NCBI GenBank assembly: GCA_001766655.1
Contig: MJCC01000005.1
Coordinates: 290,072-354,071, forward strand
Reading direction: 5' to 3'
Length of the DNA: 64,000 bases
Source of the DNA: Phytomonas francai
Lineage: Eukaryota > Euglenozoa > Kinetoplastea > Trypanosomatida > Trypanosomatidae
The position numbers and the translations under genes are program-made. The notes beneath the pieces are model-generated. The model saw only the letters and a list, made by a program, of their open reading frames with translations. It was not told the DNA's origin and ran no database searches. Every line of letters starts with the position of its first letter. Positions within the stretch are counted from its first letter, which is position 1. Positions 53,405-62,917 of the stretch are shown piece by piece.

Positions 53405-55640
53405 CCGATGTCGGTGCATCTGGACCATTACTCGCCGCATTCCAGCAGACTGTTCTTACGTTGTTGTCTCATCAATGGTAAGGGGTCGGCCATACAAAGG
53501 GAAATAGTAAGCTCCTACCTAAGGTTTCCTCAACACACATGGCAACGTAAAGTTATATTGGAAGAATCCAACACTATTATTTTAGAAATAGAAGAGGGGG
53601 AAGTGAGAGAAAAATGAGCCTTAAATGGGAGGGGAGGGGGTGATCCATCGCTATGCAGAATTGTGAATTTAGAGATCCAGTAGTGATTACTCTACAGATT
53701 TTTTAATTAGTTTATTGCCTATTTTTCTAAAATTATTCCTGTTCCTCTTCTTCGCGGTCATACTTCACTATAAATCATAGAAGGAAACCCGGGTGATCTA
53801 AGATAAGGCCTGAAAGAGTTATCTTTATTGCACATTATCAAACCCCTTATGTTTGTATTTTCTAAAAATTCCATGTTCTTGTTAGTGGAAATCATAGTAG
53901 GTGCTGTGGGGTTCATCCATAATATACAGGTAAATGTATACATTGAAAAATTTAGCTTCACAGATCCCCATAAAATACATGCACTAATTTTCTTGTATTT
54001 GTTTATCCTCATTATTAGATTTTTCCATTCGTATTACTATTTTTTGGTATGTGTAAGGATATATTATACATATATACTCTCTTTTCTTGCTTTTCTGCGT
54101 AAAGGGAGGAATTACTTTGTCCCGTACAAAATAAAAAGAACAACATCAACATAATATAGAAAATGCATTTACTTTCCTCACGTCAAGCTTTGGTATAACA
54201 GTGATCGGATAAGCGTCTATTTCCGAAGATTGGTTGTGCTTTCACTCGCGTGAAGGGTGATACTTCGATCCATATTAAAAAATGATTGGGGAAGTACTAC
54301 CAATTCTGTTATGTGTTTTTGGCCGCCTGTAGATGCGTAAAACATATCTGGAAAATCTTTATGCTTCCAGATGTTTCAAAGCCTATAGCAAACCAATGTG
54401 TTGAAATGCCTCGCATAGTCTCCTTACAGTATATCTGACTACATTTATTTCGATTGAATGGACATTCTTTGGAGAAATTGTACCCATAAAATGTGTATAG
54501 ATGCTCCAAGAATGCGTTTTAGAAGAGATACGGGGGCGATGTAAGACAAAAGGGTGTGATTTTCTAGAAATCCTCTTGACAAAGTGTGCATCAGGTTGAC
54601 ATTTTGGGCGCAAAGTCGGTGAACCTTTCCCACTGAATTCTAACTCGTCAAGGCAGCAAAAGTTTTCGGAATTTCAAATCAGTGAAAGACATATGAGTAT
54701 CGCACCGAGAAGCACACCAAGCTTGAAACCGAGGCTGCGGCAATCTTCACTTTTGTTTGCTTCACCAATATCGCTTAATCCACTACTTTTAGCATTCAAT
54801 TATTCTGAAAGAGGGGCTACCTGAGTTGATAGCTACCTGAAAAAAATCCAAGGCATTAATTTAACATGACTAGATGCTGACATCAGCTTTCATGAGTCTT
54901 TTTACTATTGTAGTTAACCCTTTTTTTGAGTAGGTACAACCTCTCTTTTTCTTCGTGTGCCAATGTTTCTTTTGTTTTCCATGTGCCTATGTCCTATAAT
55001 ATTTTTTACGTGCACCATACTTTTCTCAAATACAGCATTAGTTTTCCTTTTTTTTCTCCTCCTAAAATCTCGCTTCCTTTCAGTATTTATCAATATGTAG
55101 TCTTTTTCTTTCTATTTCTATGTAGCTTGGAGTGATGAGCGTCTTTTTATTTTTGCAATATTCTTTTTGCGTAATCCATGTTCAGTTGAATCCAAAAATA
55201 AGTTCAATTGATGGGAAAATACACATTATTAATATGATTCGGGACATTTGTATCTTTGTATGCTTCATTTGATTACTTTTAATTTTTTCCTATTTCCTTT
55301 ATTATGTTCTTTACTATGTTACACCATATCATTACTGAAGTTTTTCAACCACATTTGGCAACATTTCATATTGATTCAGATTAATCTGAGTATTTATTAC
55401 TTTTTTTTACACTTTGCCCTTTCTATTTCATTTGGAGAAGGTAAAAAATGGTTCAAGCCTTCCCCCTCCCTCCGCCCCCCCCTCAAAAAAAGACAAAAAA
55501 TGGATGAAAAAGGCTTTCAACAATGTGTTTCTCTATTCGAGTATGTTTTGATTGGCTTAAATTTATGCGAGCGCTTATATCCTTTTTTACTATCTTTAGG
55601 TGTTGTTTCAATTCATTATTATTATACCTTTTATTTTGAA
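53405..55640. other. 2.2 kb spacer with possible retroelement relic and URM1 leader
   Basis: AT-rich with long T-rich stretches. The part at 54160-54880 is more complex and holds, on the minus strand, protein-like fragments entered separately. From 54900 the DNA is T-rich. A pyrimidine block CCTTCCCCCTCCCTCCG... at 55458-55484 and a second at 55580-55597 followed by AG at 55598-55599 are candidate splice signals for URM1. Confidence 0.5.
54300..54680 (-). mobile_element. Possible decayed reverse-transcriptase fragment
   Basis: On the minus strand, fragments in three frames resemble the palm region of Ty3/DIRS-like reverse transcriptases. A LLSYIAPVS stretch occupies the place of the YxDD box, with both catalytic Asp lost. 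It is followed by an SKTH and, after a frame change, a LEHLYTF-type helix and NRNKC, then a GIST turn and a KIFQICF segment. The order and spacing (about 54540 down to 54310) fit motifs that follow the catalytic box. Stops and frame changes mean it cannot be functional. The match is visual and weak; chance is possible. VIPER and TATE-type elements are known in trypanosomatids. Confidence 0.35.
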
Positions 55641-55949
55641 ATGCTATATTTAAATCAAGTGCAAGTGAATTTGAGCGGGGGCTGTGAGCTTTTGTTCAAA
55701 AACCGTTCAGAGATACTACTGAAAGAGAAAATACCGGTGGGCCGCAAATTGACGGACCTTGTACAGTACTTAAAAGATAATTGCCTTGATGAAAGACCGG
55801 AGCTTTTTGTAGACTCGACTGGCACGTCTGTTCGTCCAGGTATTTTGGTTCTTGTAGATGACTGTGATGCGGAGACAATGGGTGGGATGGACTACACTCT
55901 TGAGGAGGGTGATACAATCGACTTTATTTCTACTCTCCATGGAGGATAG
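55641..55949 (+). CDS. URM1: Ubiquitin-related modifier 1
   Basis: A 102-residue protein with a beta-grasp fold. I start at ATG 55641, giving MLYLNQVQVNLSGGCELLF, equal to the start of other URM1 proteins (VEVEFGGGAELLF), and lying 42 bases after a good splice AG (55598-55599). An in-frame ATG at 55500 would add 47 residues with no family counterpart. ERPELFV, SVRPGILVLVDDCD, MDYTLEEGDTIDFISTLHGG are diagnostic, and the protein ends exactly in the Gly-Gly needed for activation. URM1 is activated by the E1-like Uba4, becomes a thiocarboxylate, and supplies sulfur for 2-thiouridine at tRNA position 34; it can also modify proteins. Confidence 0.95.
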   Translation: MLYLNQVQVNLSGGCELLFKNRSEILLKEKIPVGRKLTDLVQYLKDNCLDERPELFVDSTGTSVRPGILVLVDDCDAETMGGMDYTLEEGDTIDFISTLHGG

Positions 55950-56730
55950 CTGTGCGTGCCAAACTAGCCGTTATCTTATAAGATTTCCCAGTTTTTCCGT
56001 TTTCATTTTACATACTGCTTGTGTTTTATATTAATTATTAATTTATAGCATATTCGGGGTTGTATAATTGAAACAGTCGTGAAGTAGTGAGAAATTTTTT
56101 GCTTTATGCGCTCTTCGGTGGAATAGGGGTAACTTCTTTTTTTTTCAAACCAAGAAAATGTGGCCATATTTATTGTGTACATACCTATTCCTTTCATTCC
56201 AGGTACAATACATGATGTGGATAATGATACGACACAATTCAACCAACGGGTCCATTTCTGAGCGGTGTTTGTGAATCTATTTTTCGATAAATTGCTAATA
56301 GTTACGCTTCATTCTAATTTATTTGAACGCGGAAGGAATTTGAGAGCAGAAAAAGGTTTGACATGGAGCTAAAATTCATGGAACAATTTTTTTCTTAATT
56401 TCGGAAGGGAGGGAGGTTGCTTTGTATCTCAAGGAGTGCCCCTCTGCTCACGACATACCTTCTATAGCTGAGCCCGAGAGAGATTAAAGGTATATTTTCT
56501 GAGTCGAATAAAATTATTTTATTTGTTTTCCCCTTTTAATTAGTTCTAAAAACTTAATAAAATTTTTACACTGGGAGTGGGAGAGGATAGTTAACAATAC
56601 GATATGAAATGTTCTTTTCGATATACATATATTTCCACATGTGCGCAGAAATTTAGTATCTTTGGTCTGCACACATTTTTGCATTGTCTCATCAGAAATC
56701 ATGAAAATAGACTTAGGTAGCTAGAATATA
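55950..56730. other. Intergenic spacer, 781 bases
   Basis: AT-rich, with T runs (56135-56146, 56386-56393). Only shadow-like short frames are present. No RNA gene is recognised. Confidence 0.45.
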
Positions 56731-57090
56731 ATGTTTTCCAGTACTCTAATTCAATTAGGCCGTGGCCAGTACAAAACGCGGCTGAAGAAACGTATGGTTG
56801 GTTTCATTCCTAAAGTCATACCTCGTAAGATTCGAAACAACGCTATTGCCTTTCGTAGTGAGGCTAACACAGGTCATATCGAGGGATATATAAAGACGGA
56901 AAGTGAACGGATGGATACGACTGGGCGTAAGCTACAAAAGATTATGTGGGACCCTGTTCTCCAAAAGCACACGCTCTTTAAGGAGACCAAGCTAAGGGGT
57001 CCCTTTATGACGAAAGCATGTATTGTCCGGAATTTCAGCTTTGCTACCAATCCGAAGGAACAAGCAAGACCAAGCGAGAAAAAAAAGTAA
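56731..57090 (+). CDS. Mitochondrial large-subunit ribosomal protein bL33m
   Basis: A 119-residue basic protein starting at ATG. The segment NTGHIEGYIKTESERMDTTG then KLQKIMWDPVLQKHTLFKETKLR follows bacterial/mitochondrial bL33 (AGTGHFYTTTKNKR then [23 protein letters not shown]). The N-terminal ~45 residues are basic with few acids (RGQYKTRLKKRMVGFIPKVIPRKIR), consistent with a mitochondrial targeting and rRNA-binding extension, and a ~25-residue C-terminal extension ends in Lys. Bacterial bL33 is ~55 residues; kinetoplastid mitoribosomal proteins commonly have such extensions. It would sit in the mitochondrial 50S-like subunit near the E site. The zinc-binding Cys pairs are absent, as in many bL33 proteins. 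Confidence 0.75.
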   Translation: MFSSTLIQLGRGQYKTRLKKRMVGFIPKVIPRKIRNNAIAFRSEANTGHIEGYIKTESERMDTTGRKLQKIMWDPVLQKHTLFKETKLRGPFMTKACIVRNFSFATNPKEQARPSEKKK

Positions 57091-57531
57091 TTCTGTTACT
57101 CAAATATTAAAGAGTTTCTATTTTCATATTTTTTGGTAAGATTGAAAATGATACCTCGAATACTTCCTTAGTATTATTTTTGTCTTTCTCTCAATTTCGT
57201 CTATTAAAAATGTGATATCCCAAGCTCACATTTTGCGTCAGTTTACATTAACAAAAACACTTCGACCCAAGAGGAGAAGCTGTATCATCCGGGTCGCCGT
57301 GTGTGGAAAGCGAGGGAGAAAAGGAAAGGGTCTGCGCGGCGTGAGCCTCTCAGCGCTTTCGAAATTCCAGCTTTTCCTCCGATTCACACCCCTTCCTTGT
57401 TCTTTGCCCCTCCGCCCCCCCGCCCCCCCCCCTCTTTTTTCTTACTATTGCTGCTGACTCCCCCTCCCCTTTACTCTGTGTAGCAAGCTAACGCCATACT
57501 AAGTTCTCGATATACCTGATCGCGTCCAGAG
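57091..57531. other. Intergenic spacer with strong splice signal for uL3
   Basis: The last part carries an unusually long pyrimidine tract (57391-57480: C and T with very few purines, including runs of C7 and C9) that ends at the AG of 57482-57483. This is a textbook spliced-leader acceptor and predicts a 5' UTR of about 48 bases for uL3. Nothing else is seen. Confidence 0.6.
57391..57483 (+). promoter_or_regulatory. Polypyrimidine tract and trans-splice acceptor for uL3
   Basis: A dense C/T tract ending in TGTGTAG; the AG at 57482-57483 is followed 48 bases later by the uL3 ATG. The strength of the tract fits the high expression of a ribosomal protein. Inferred from kinetoplastid processing rules. 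Confidence 0.65.
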
Positions 57532-58791
57532 ATGTCTCACTGCAAGTTTGAGCACCCGCGCCACGGCCATCTCGGCTTCCTGCCGCGCAAGCGCTCGCGC
57601 CAGATCCGCGGCCGCGCGCGCGCCTTCCCGAAGGACGACCCGAGCCAGCAGCCGCACCTGACGAGCTTCATGGTGTACAAGGCGGGGATGACGCACATCG
57701 TGCGCGACGTGGACCGCCCCGGCTCGAAGGTGAACAAGAAGGAGGTGGTGGAGCCCGTGACGATCCTGGAGGCGCCGCCGATGGTGATCGTCGGCATCGT
57801 GGGGTACCGCCAGACGCCCGTTGGGATGAAGACGATCGGCACGATCTGGGCCCACCACACGAGCGTGGAGTTCCGCCGCCGGTACTACAAGAACTGGAAG
57901 CAGTCCGCGCAGCTCGCCTTCGCGCGTTACAAGCAGTTCGTGAACACGAAGGAGGGCAAGCTCGCGGAGTCGCGGACGTACACTGCATTTGCGAAGAAGG
58001 CGACCGTGATTCGCGTGATCGCGCACACGCAGCTGCGCAAGCTGCGCAACCACCGCGTGGGTGTGAAGAAGGCGCACGTGCAGGAGATCCAGATCAACGG
58101 TGGCGACATCGCGGCGAAGATCGCGCTCGCGAAGTCCCTGCTCGAGAAGGAGGTGCGCATCGACACGGTGTTCCAGCAGTCCGAGGCGTGCGACGTGTGC
58201 TCCGTGACGAAGGGCCACGGGACGGAGGGCGTGGTGAAGCGCTGGGGCGTGGCGTGCCTGCCGCGCAAGACGCACCGCGGCCTGCGCAAGGTCGCGTGCA
58301 TCGGCGCGTGGCACCCTGCGCGCGTGATGTACACGGTTGCGCGCGCCGGTCAGATGGGTTACCACCACCGCACGCAGCTGAACAAGAAGATCTACCAGAT
58401 CGGCCGCTCCGTCGCGATGGAGCCGAAGCAGGCGACGACCGCGTACGACCTCACGGCGAAGACGATCACGCCGATGGGCGGGTTTGTCGGGTACGGTACG
58501 GTGCGGAACGACTACGTGATGCTGAAGGGCTCCGTGTCTGGCCCGCGCCGCCGTGTGATCACGCTGCGCCGTCCGATGGCGCCGCAGACGTCGCGCGTGC
58601 TGAAGGAGAAGATCGTGCTAAAGTTCATCGACACGAGCTCCAAGATCGGTCACGGTCGCTTCCAGACGAAGAAGGAGAAGAGCCAGTGGTTCGGCCCCCT
58701 CAAGAAGGACCGCATCCGCCGCGAGGAGCGTCTGCGAAAGGAGCGCGCCGCGCGTGCCGTGGAGCGCAAGGGCAGGACCACTAAGAAGTAA
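57532..58791 (+). CDS. RPL3: 60S ribosomal protein L3 (uL3)
   Basis: A 419-residue protein starting at ATG with [21 protein letters not shown], the universal uL3 N-terminus. [48 protein letters not shown] and [28 protein letters not shown] are typical; the His in the [22 protein letters not shown] region corresponds to the modified His of yeast L3 near the peptidyl-transferase centre. The protein organises the entry to the catalytic centre of the large subunit. Length is that of other trypanosomatid L3 proteins. Codons are almost all GC-ending, consistent with high expression; antisense open frames here are by-products. Confidence 0.97.
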   Translation: MSHCKFEHPRHGHLGFLPRKRSRQIRGRARAFPKDDPSQQPHLTSFMVYKAGMTHIVRDVDRPGSKVNKKEVVEPVTILEAPPMVIVGIVGYRQTPVGMKTIGTIWAHHTSVEFRRRYYKNWKQSAQLAFARYKQFVNTKEGKLAESRTYTAFAKKATVIRVIAHTQLRKLRNHRVGVKKAHVQEIQINGGDIAAKIALAKSLLEKEVRIDTVFQQSEACDVCSVTKGHGTEGVVKRWGVACLPRKTHRGLRKVACIGAWHPARVMYTVARAGQMGYHHRTQLNKKIYQIGRSVAMEPKQATTAYDLTAKTITPMGGFVGYGTVRNDYVMLKGSVSGPRRRVITLRRPMAPQTSRVLKEKIVLKFIDTSSKIGHGRFQTKKEKSQWFGPLKKDRIRREERLRKERAARAVERKGRTTKK

Positions 58792-59123
58792 GCGCCCATG
58801 CGTGGCACATTCACCGGCCCCCCTTTCCCTTTCTCTCAGAAGCTTGTTAACTATATCCTAATTATGGCTAGAATGCTGCAATAGCTTTTTTTAAATTTTA
58901 AATATTTTTTCTCTTATTTGTGTCATTTATGTATTGCTCTTTATTTTTATTGTAATAAGTTTTTTTGTTTCTATTGTCCTTTCCCCACGCTGAATTATTT
59001 CCCTTTCATGCTCTTTTTTATAGATATTACCTTTAAAGGAATTAGATTAAAATTTGAATCTTTTTATAGTTTTCTATCCTTTTTACATTTATAGTAGATA
59101 AGCTTTTAGTTTCAGCTTTTGCG
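58792..59123. other. Intergenic spacer, 332 bases
   Basis: T-rich from 58885 to 59060, with a pyrimidine tract (TATCCTTTTTACATTTATAG) ending in AG at 59093-59094 or CAG at 59113-59115, candidate acceptors for the next gene. No gene is seen. Confidence 0.5.
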
Positions 59124-60095
59124 ATGGCCTCAGTTGAAAAAGATTCTCAATGGGATATTACAATATCCTTCTCGTGGGGAGGATGGCTTGAAATCTATTC
59201 CTTCGGTGTCGCACATGCTCTTGTCAGATCTGGTATCCTCAAGCGGTGGGAAAGGGAAGGAAAACGTGTTCGTTTCGTAGGTGCTAGTACTGGGGCTCTT
59301 GTAGCTGCCTCCCTAGCCTTTGGCGAGTATGATTTTGAAGGGATTTATAACTACATGGCGGTGTGTGCTTCTCAACATCGCTCCGCTTTCTGGAATTTAG
59401 CCCATATTGAGCGTTTTTTTAAAACCGCTATTTCTAAGTTTGGCAATAAGTTAAGGGACATCGATCGCAGTCCTGAGCTGCGCCGTCGTTTGGAAGAGGG
59501 GTCTCTAGAGGTAGTGCTTACAGTGTTGCCATCGTTGTCGCTTCGCTTGATCAATTCCTTCAGGACCTATGAGGACGTCCTGGAGGCACTAAGCGCAAGC
59601 TTTTGCTTAGCACCACTCGCAGGGCTGCCCCTTAAGTTGCGGAAAACTGACGAATGGGTTATGGGTGGCGGTATTAGTAACTTCACACCGCGCATGTGCG
59701 AGCAGAATGTTTTATCTGTCTCTGCGATGTATTTTCACGACACGACCATCCACCCAAAGCAGTTTATACCGTCGTGGTGGATTCTATTTCCGCCGTCAGA
59801 TAGGAAGTATCGGTCCCTTTTCTGGATGGGGTACAATGATACACTTGAATTCCTCGTTTCAGACGGAATGCTCTCTTCCGTTCAAGCTGAACTTTTGTTA
59901 AAGCCTCGCGTCAATTTCAGGATATATGACACCTACCTTGAACTTTTCACTTCATTCGCTCTAGAATTTACTGTCTTGATATGGTTGCGCCCATTCGTTT
60001 ACGTATGCATTTATGCAAACTTTCTTTTCTTGATGATGTGGAATCTATGCAAGAAAATGACAAAATTTGTGCGTGGATTGTTGTGTAATACATAA
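59124..60095 (+). CDS. Patatin-like phospholipase family protein, catalytic Asp probably lost
   Basis: A 323-residue protein starting at ATG. ISFSWGGWLEIYSFGVAHAL (about 14-33) corresponds to the oxyanion-hole helix of patatin/PNPLA proteins, and GASTGALVAA has the nucleophile Ser55 in a GxSxG motif (53-57). SFRTYEDVLEALSASFCLAP is also family-like. The second half of the dyad, normally DGG, reads MGGG near residue 180, so the Asp position is taken by Gly181. The protein may therefore be inactive or use another acid. A C-terminal hydrophobic stretch (about 274-305, LEFTVLIWLRPFVYVCIYANFLFLMMW) should be a membrane anchor. If active it would hydrolyse acyl esters of lipids at a membrane. Confidence 0.78.
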   Translation: MASVEKDSQWDITISFSWGGWLEIYSFGVAHALVRSGILKRWEREGKRVRFVGASTGALVAASLAFGEYDFEGIYNYMAVCASQHRSAFWNLAHIERFFKTAISKFGNKLRDIDRSPELRRRLEEGSLEVVLTVLPSLSLRLINSFRTYEDVLEALSASFCLAPLAGLPLKLRKTDEWVMGGGISNFTPRMCEQNVLSVSAMYFHDTTIHPKQFIPSWWILFPPSDRKYRSLFWMGYNDTLEFLVSDGMLSSVQAELLLKPRVNFRIYDTYLELFTSFALEFTVLIWLRPFVYVCIYANFLFLMMWNLCKKMTKFVRGLLCNT

Positions 60096-61447
60096 ATTAA
60101 TTCTTGTAGTGCTAGTTAACCATAAAATTCTCATTGTGTGTAAGTTTTGAAAAAATAAAGTCGGCAACTGAAAGTCTGTTGTTTCGTATTCTAGCGACTT
60201 GGGATGAAATAGTGAACAATGACAAGATGTAAACACCAGAGCTTGAAGTATTCCAATGCACCAGTGGGAGTTCCTTATTTTTGTAGAGAAGGACATTTAA
60301 TCAAGGGAAAAAAGTTTAGTATGGGGAAAAAGTGTCTCTAAAGGTGACCTCTACTATCCTGAAGTTTTACAAGGAATAAATCCAACAATTTGTATTATTG
60401 TTTTTTTACTTATCTAAGTAAAATAGACACAAACCCAGTAGTAGTGAGTGGTTTAATGAGTTCTTTTTGACAATATTCGAAGTACTACAACTATCACTGA
60501 GGAAATTAAATTGGTTCGCAAATGACTCTATTTATGAATAATGCTATAGTTAAGGAAAAATTATATAATTGACCGATGAACTTTTTAGTGTTCTATTTTT
60601 TTTTTGCGCTCTCTACATTTGATTATCTAGCTGCTTTTAGCTCACTGTAGCTTGCATTCTTGTTATCTTTCACTTGTTACAAAATATTGTCTATTTATAG
60701 ATATGATGACTACATACATATGCACATTCTTCGCTAAGATTGCAATTACTCAGAACTGAGAATGCCTCTTTTCAATAGCATAAACAATGATATTGTAAGG
60801 AAGTTCTTTTTTTAAAGGAAGGTAAAGTTCCTCTTTATTGAGCGGAAAATATATCACGTGCGTTATGTTCTTTAGGAGAATTTTTAAAATTTTAATTCAC
60901 AACTTTGCATATAGGTGAGCGCTTAGGATTGAGGTTTCATTTTTTTTAATGGTTCTGTTTTTTTGCAATCCTAAATTTCCTCTTTTTGGGTGTATGATAT
61001 ATAGCTCTTGAAGATTGGTTCTACTACCTCTTTGAAATCCTTTAGTAAGGGTACTTGCAGGAATTCTGTTTCTATACCTCTGCATTGGTGTATGGTAGAT
61101 CCTTGTTCTTTGCTCTCCCCATTCCAGGTTGTTGGATTGGCGATATGTTAATGAATTGTGTAGCTTACAGAACTTTGAGGAAGGTATAGCACCGCTAGGG
61201 TTGAGTTATCGCTATACGCTTTTGCAGATTATAGCTTAATCATCTCCGGTTGTACTCCTCACGAGGTTTGGGAGAAAAGCTTATCGTAATTTTATCCCCC
61301 CCCCTTTTTTTAGAGAAATCATTCAAATAACAGTTATTGGTTTGCTTCAAAGGCCACGTGACTCACCGGTTAGCGTTGTTACTCTTTAACTGTTCCTAAT
61401 TTATCACTTTTTCTATTTTTGAATTTCTTAAGCGATTATACTAAAAA
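60096..61447. other. 1.35 kb spacer holding the second dispersed repeat copy
   Basis: AT-rich. Copy B of the ~380 bp repeat lies at 60899-61278. A C run followed by a T run (61298-61312) and a T-rich tract at 61407-61427 precede the next gene. No protein gene is credible. Confidence 0.6.
60899..61278 (+). repeat. Dispersed ~380 bp direct repeat, copy B
   Basis: Near-identical partner of 33121-33499 in the same orientation, about 27.8 kb away. Sequence similarity begins at ACAA(T/C)TTTG and ends at GGTTTGGGA(G)AAAAG; flanks are unrelated. As with copy A it lies in a spacer between two + strand genes, so in the polycistronic transcript both copies would be transcribed in the same sense, in a 3' or 5' UTR. 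Confidence 0.9.
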
Positions 61448-61723
61448 ATGGTATTCCGTGCTTGTAGGCCTTACCTTTCGCGACAGACGCGCGTTCTGTT
61501 CAATAGCGCGATTCCCAGTGTCAGCAGCAAAAAGGTTGCCCCGGGAACTGATAGCAGCCTAATGGGAAAGCTGAAGACGGAGGCGAAGAAAGTTTTGAAG
61601 ATTCAACTTTTTTTAGTTCCCATATGTGCGTTGGTAATGATTTTCATGTTCCCAACGCCTTCGCCGGAAGAGGAACACCGCATGCGCTTGGAGTACGAGA
61701 AAAACGCAGGCTGGAAAACCTAA
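61448..61723 (+). CDS. Small single-pass membrane protein, probably mitochondrial
   Basis: A 91-residue protein starting at ATG. The N-terminus (MVFRACRPYLSRQTRVLFNSA) is rich in Arg, Ser and hydrophobic residues without acids, like a mitochondrial presequence. A basic helix (KLKTEAKKVLK) is followed by one membrane helix (IQLFLVPICALVMIFMF, about 53-69), then an acidic tail (PSPEEEHRMRLEYEK). This layout is common in small subunits of mitochondrial respiratory or ATP synthase complexes and assembly factors, but I recognise no specific one. Start context and strand agree with the neighbours. Confidence 0.7.
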   Translation: MVFRACRPYLSRQTRVLFNSAIPSVSSKKVAPGTDSSLMGKLKTEAKKVLKIQLFLVPICALVMIFMFPTPSPEEEHRMRLEYEKNAGWKT

Positions 61724-62175
61724 AGAGAGGTGCAATGTTGGAAGAAGTAACGAAATACTGAGGATAACGATATTTTGATCCATAGCCACTTCGCCTGTGT
61801 GTCTTCTACTCGAAAAGAGTAAACTCCATGAAGCATAGCGCACGTATTTATAATATTTTGTGCATGTTTTGATGGGCGTGACTTGTTTTTCTGAGTATTC
61901 CGCCAATCAGATTGGCTGATTTTAGAGGGTAAATTGTGTTGGAGCAAATGGGAAAGGTAGTTAACATCATATTATCATTAAAACTATTCCTTAAATGTTC
62001 CTATTGTTTCTGTTGTTTGCGTGTTTATCGAGGGGGGTAAGAGAGTTTTCCAAATGTACAATGAAATTTAATAAAGATTTTAAAATATACTTATTCTAAA
62101 CTTTCCTATTGTTTATTCGTACGGACTATGATCAAAGTAGTTAGAAAGAATAGCACCTAAAAAGTAGGAGGTAGC
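61724..62175. other. Intergenic spacer, 452 bases
   Basis: Mixed, then AT-rich. Only short shadow frames. No RNA or repeat is recognised. Confidence 0.45.
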
Positions 62176-62727
62176 ATGATTCGCCATACATGGCCCTCCT
62201 TTTTTATAAAGAAAGTATTCCAAGTTACCAAACCTCCTATTAGTGGCTATGAGTTGGTGGAGCTTCCTAATGAAAAGGTCTTAAATGAGTTTATGCAGCA
62301 CTTCAAGAAAAAAGCAATTCTAGTTGTCGTACACAGCGGAGACATTTTTACAGGTGATGTTCGTCCTGATTCATTGAAGTTAAGTGAAAGTAAAAAGCCC
62401 GTCCACAAAACCAGCCTCTCGGACAAGGATACTAACCTCAAGAAGAGCCCTTATTCGGCTTCTCAAGATCCTCTCACACGTACGTTTATTTCATCGCTAA
62501 ATAATGTGAATTTAGGTAATCCTGATGAATTGAGAATTGCACTTGTTCCAGGACCTAAGGCTCCCTACCATGTGAATAAGTATTCTATTTTGACTTACCC
62601 TACAACGCTGTTGTTTATCGAAGGGAGATACGTTGATCGTTGTGTTGGGGCTAGAGCACGCGAGCTATCGATCAAGTCTCTGTTTATGCTGCGTAATAAC
62701 GGACGTGATGTATTCTCGAGGGAGTGA
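62176..62727 (+). CDS. Thioredoxin-fold-like protein without CXXC, probably mitochondrial
   Basis: A 183-residue basic protein starting at ATG. The first ~18 residues (IRHTWPSFFIKKVFQVTK) are basic and amphipathic, as in mitochondrial presequences. KKKAILVVVHSGDIF (about 44-58) is a central beta strand; after a Ser/Lys-rich loop (about 72-100), LRIALVPG, then ILTYPTTLLFIEGRYVDRCVGA resembles the thioredoxin cis-Pro strand and turn (YPT-LLF--G). The active-site CXXC is missing (position HSGD), so a structural role is more likely than redox. No orthologue is recognised. Confidence 0.65.
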   Translation: MIRHTWPSFFIKKVFQVTKPPISGYELVELPNEKVLNEFMQHFKKKAILVVVHSGDIFTGDVRPDSLKLSESKKPVHKTSLSDKDTNLKKSPYSASQDPLTRTFISSLNNVNLGNPDELRIALVPGPKAPYHVNKYSILTYPTTLLFIEGRYVDRCVGARARELSIKSLFMLRNNGRDVFSRE

Positions 62728-62860
62728 AATGACCCGCCCTCGTAGCAATCATACTCGAAGCGCATATAACGGTTATTGCTGTCCTGCAGGGTGCGAATTT
62801 CCCCTTTCCTTCCCCCCTTTCCCTAATCCCCACTCTTTCCCCTGGCATACTAACTTGAGC

Positions 62861-62915
62861 CTTTTCCTTCTTTTCCCTCTTTTTTTTTTCCCCTCCCTCT
62901 GAGATTTCGACACAG
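62861..62915 (+). promoter_or_regulatory. Polypyrimidine tract and splice acceptor of the last gene
   Basis: An unbroken C/T tract at 62861-62900 is followed by AG at 62902-62903 and CAG at 62913-62915; the ATG is at 62918. Use of the first AG would leave a leader of 14 bases, use of the second only 2. Confidence 0.6.
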
Positions 62916-62917
62916 AA

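Noticed and set aside
53828..54154. 108-codon frame in the spacer after the carboxypeptidase
   Set aside because: TTG start, AT-driven Phe/Ile/Tyr composition, no family pattern.
57499..58368. Minus-strand frame of 289 codons opposite uL3
   Set aside because: Mirror of strongly biased ribosomal protein codons; no protein pattern.
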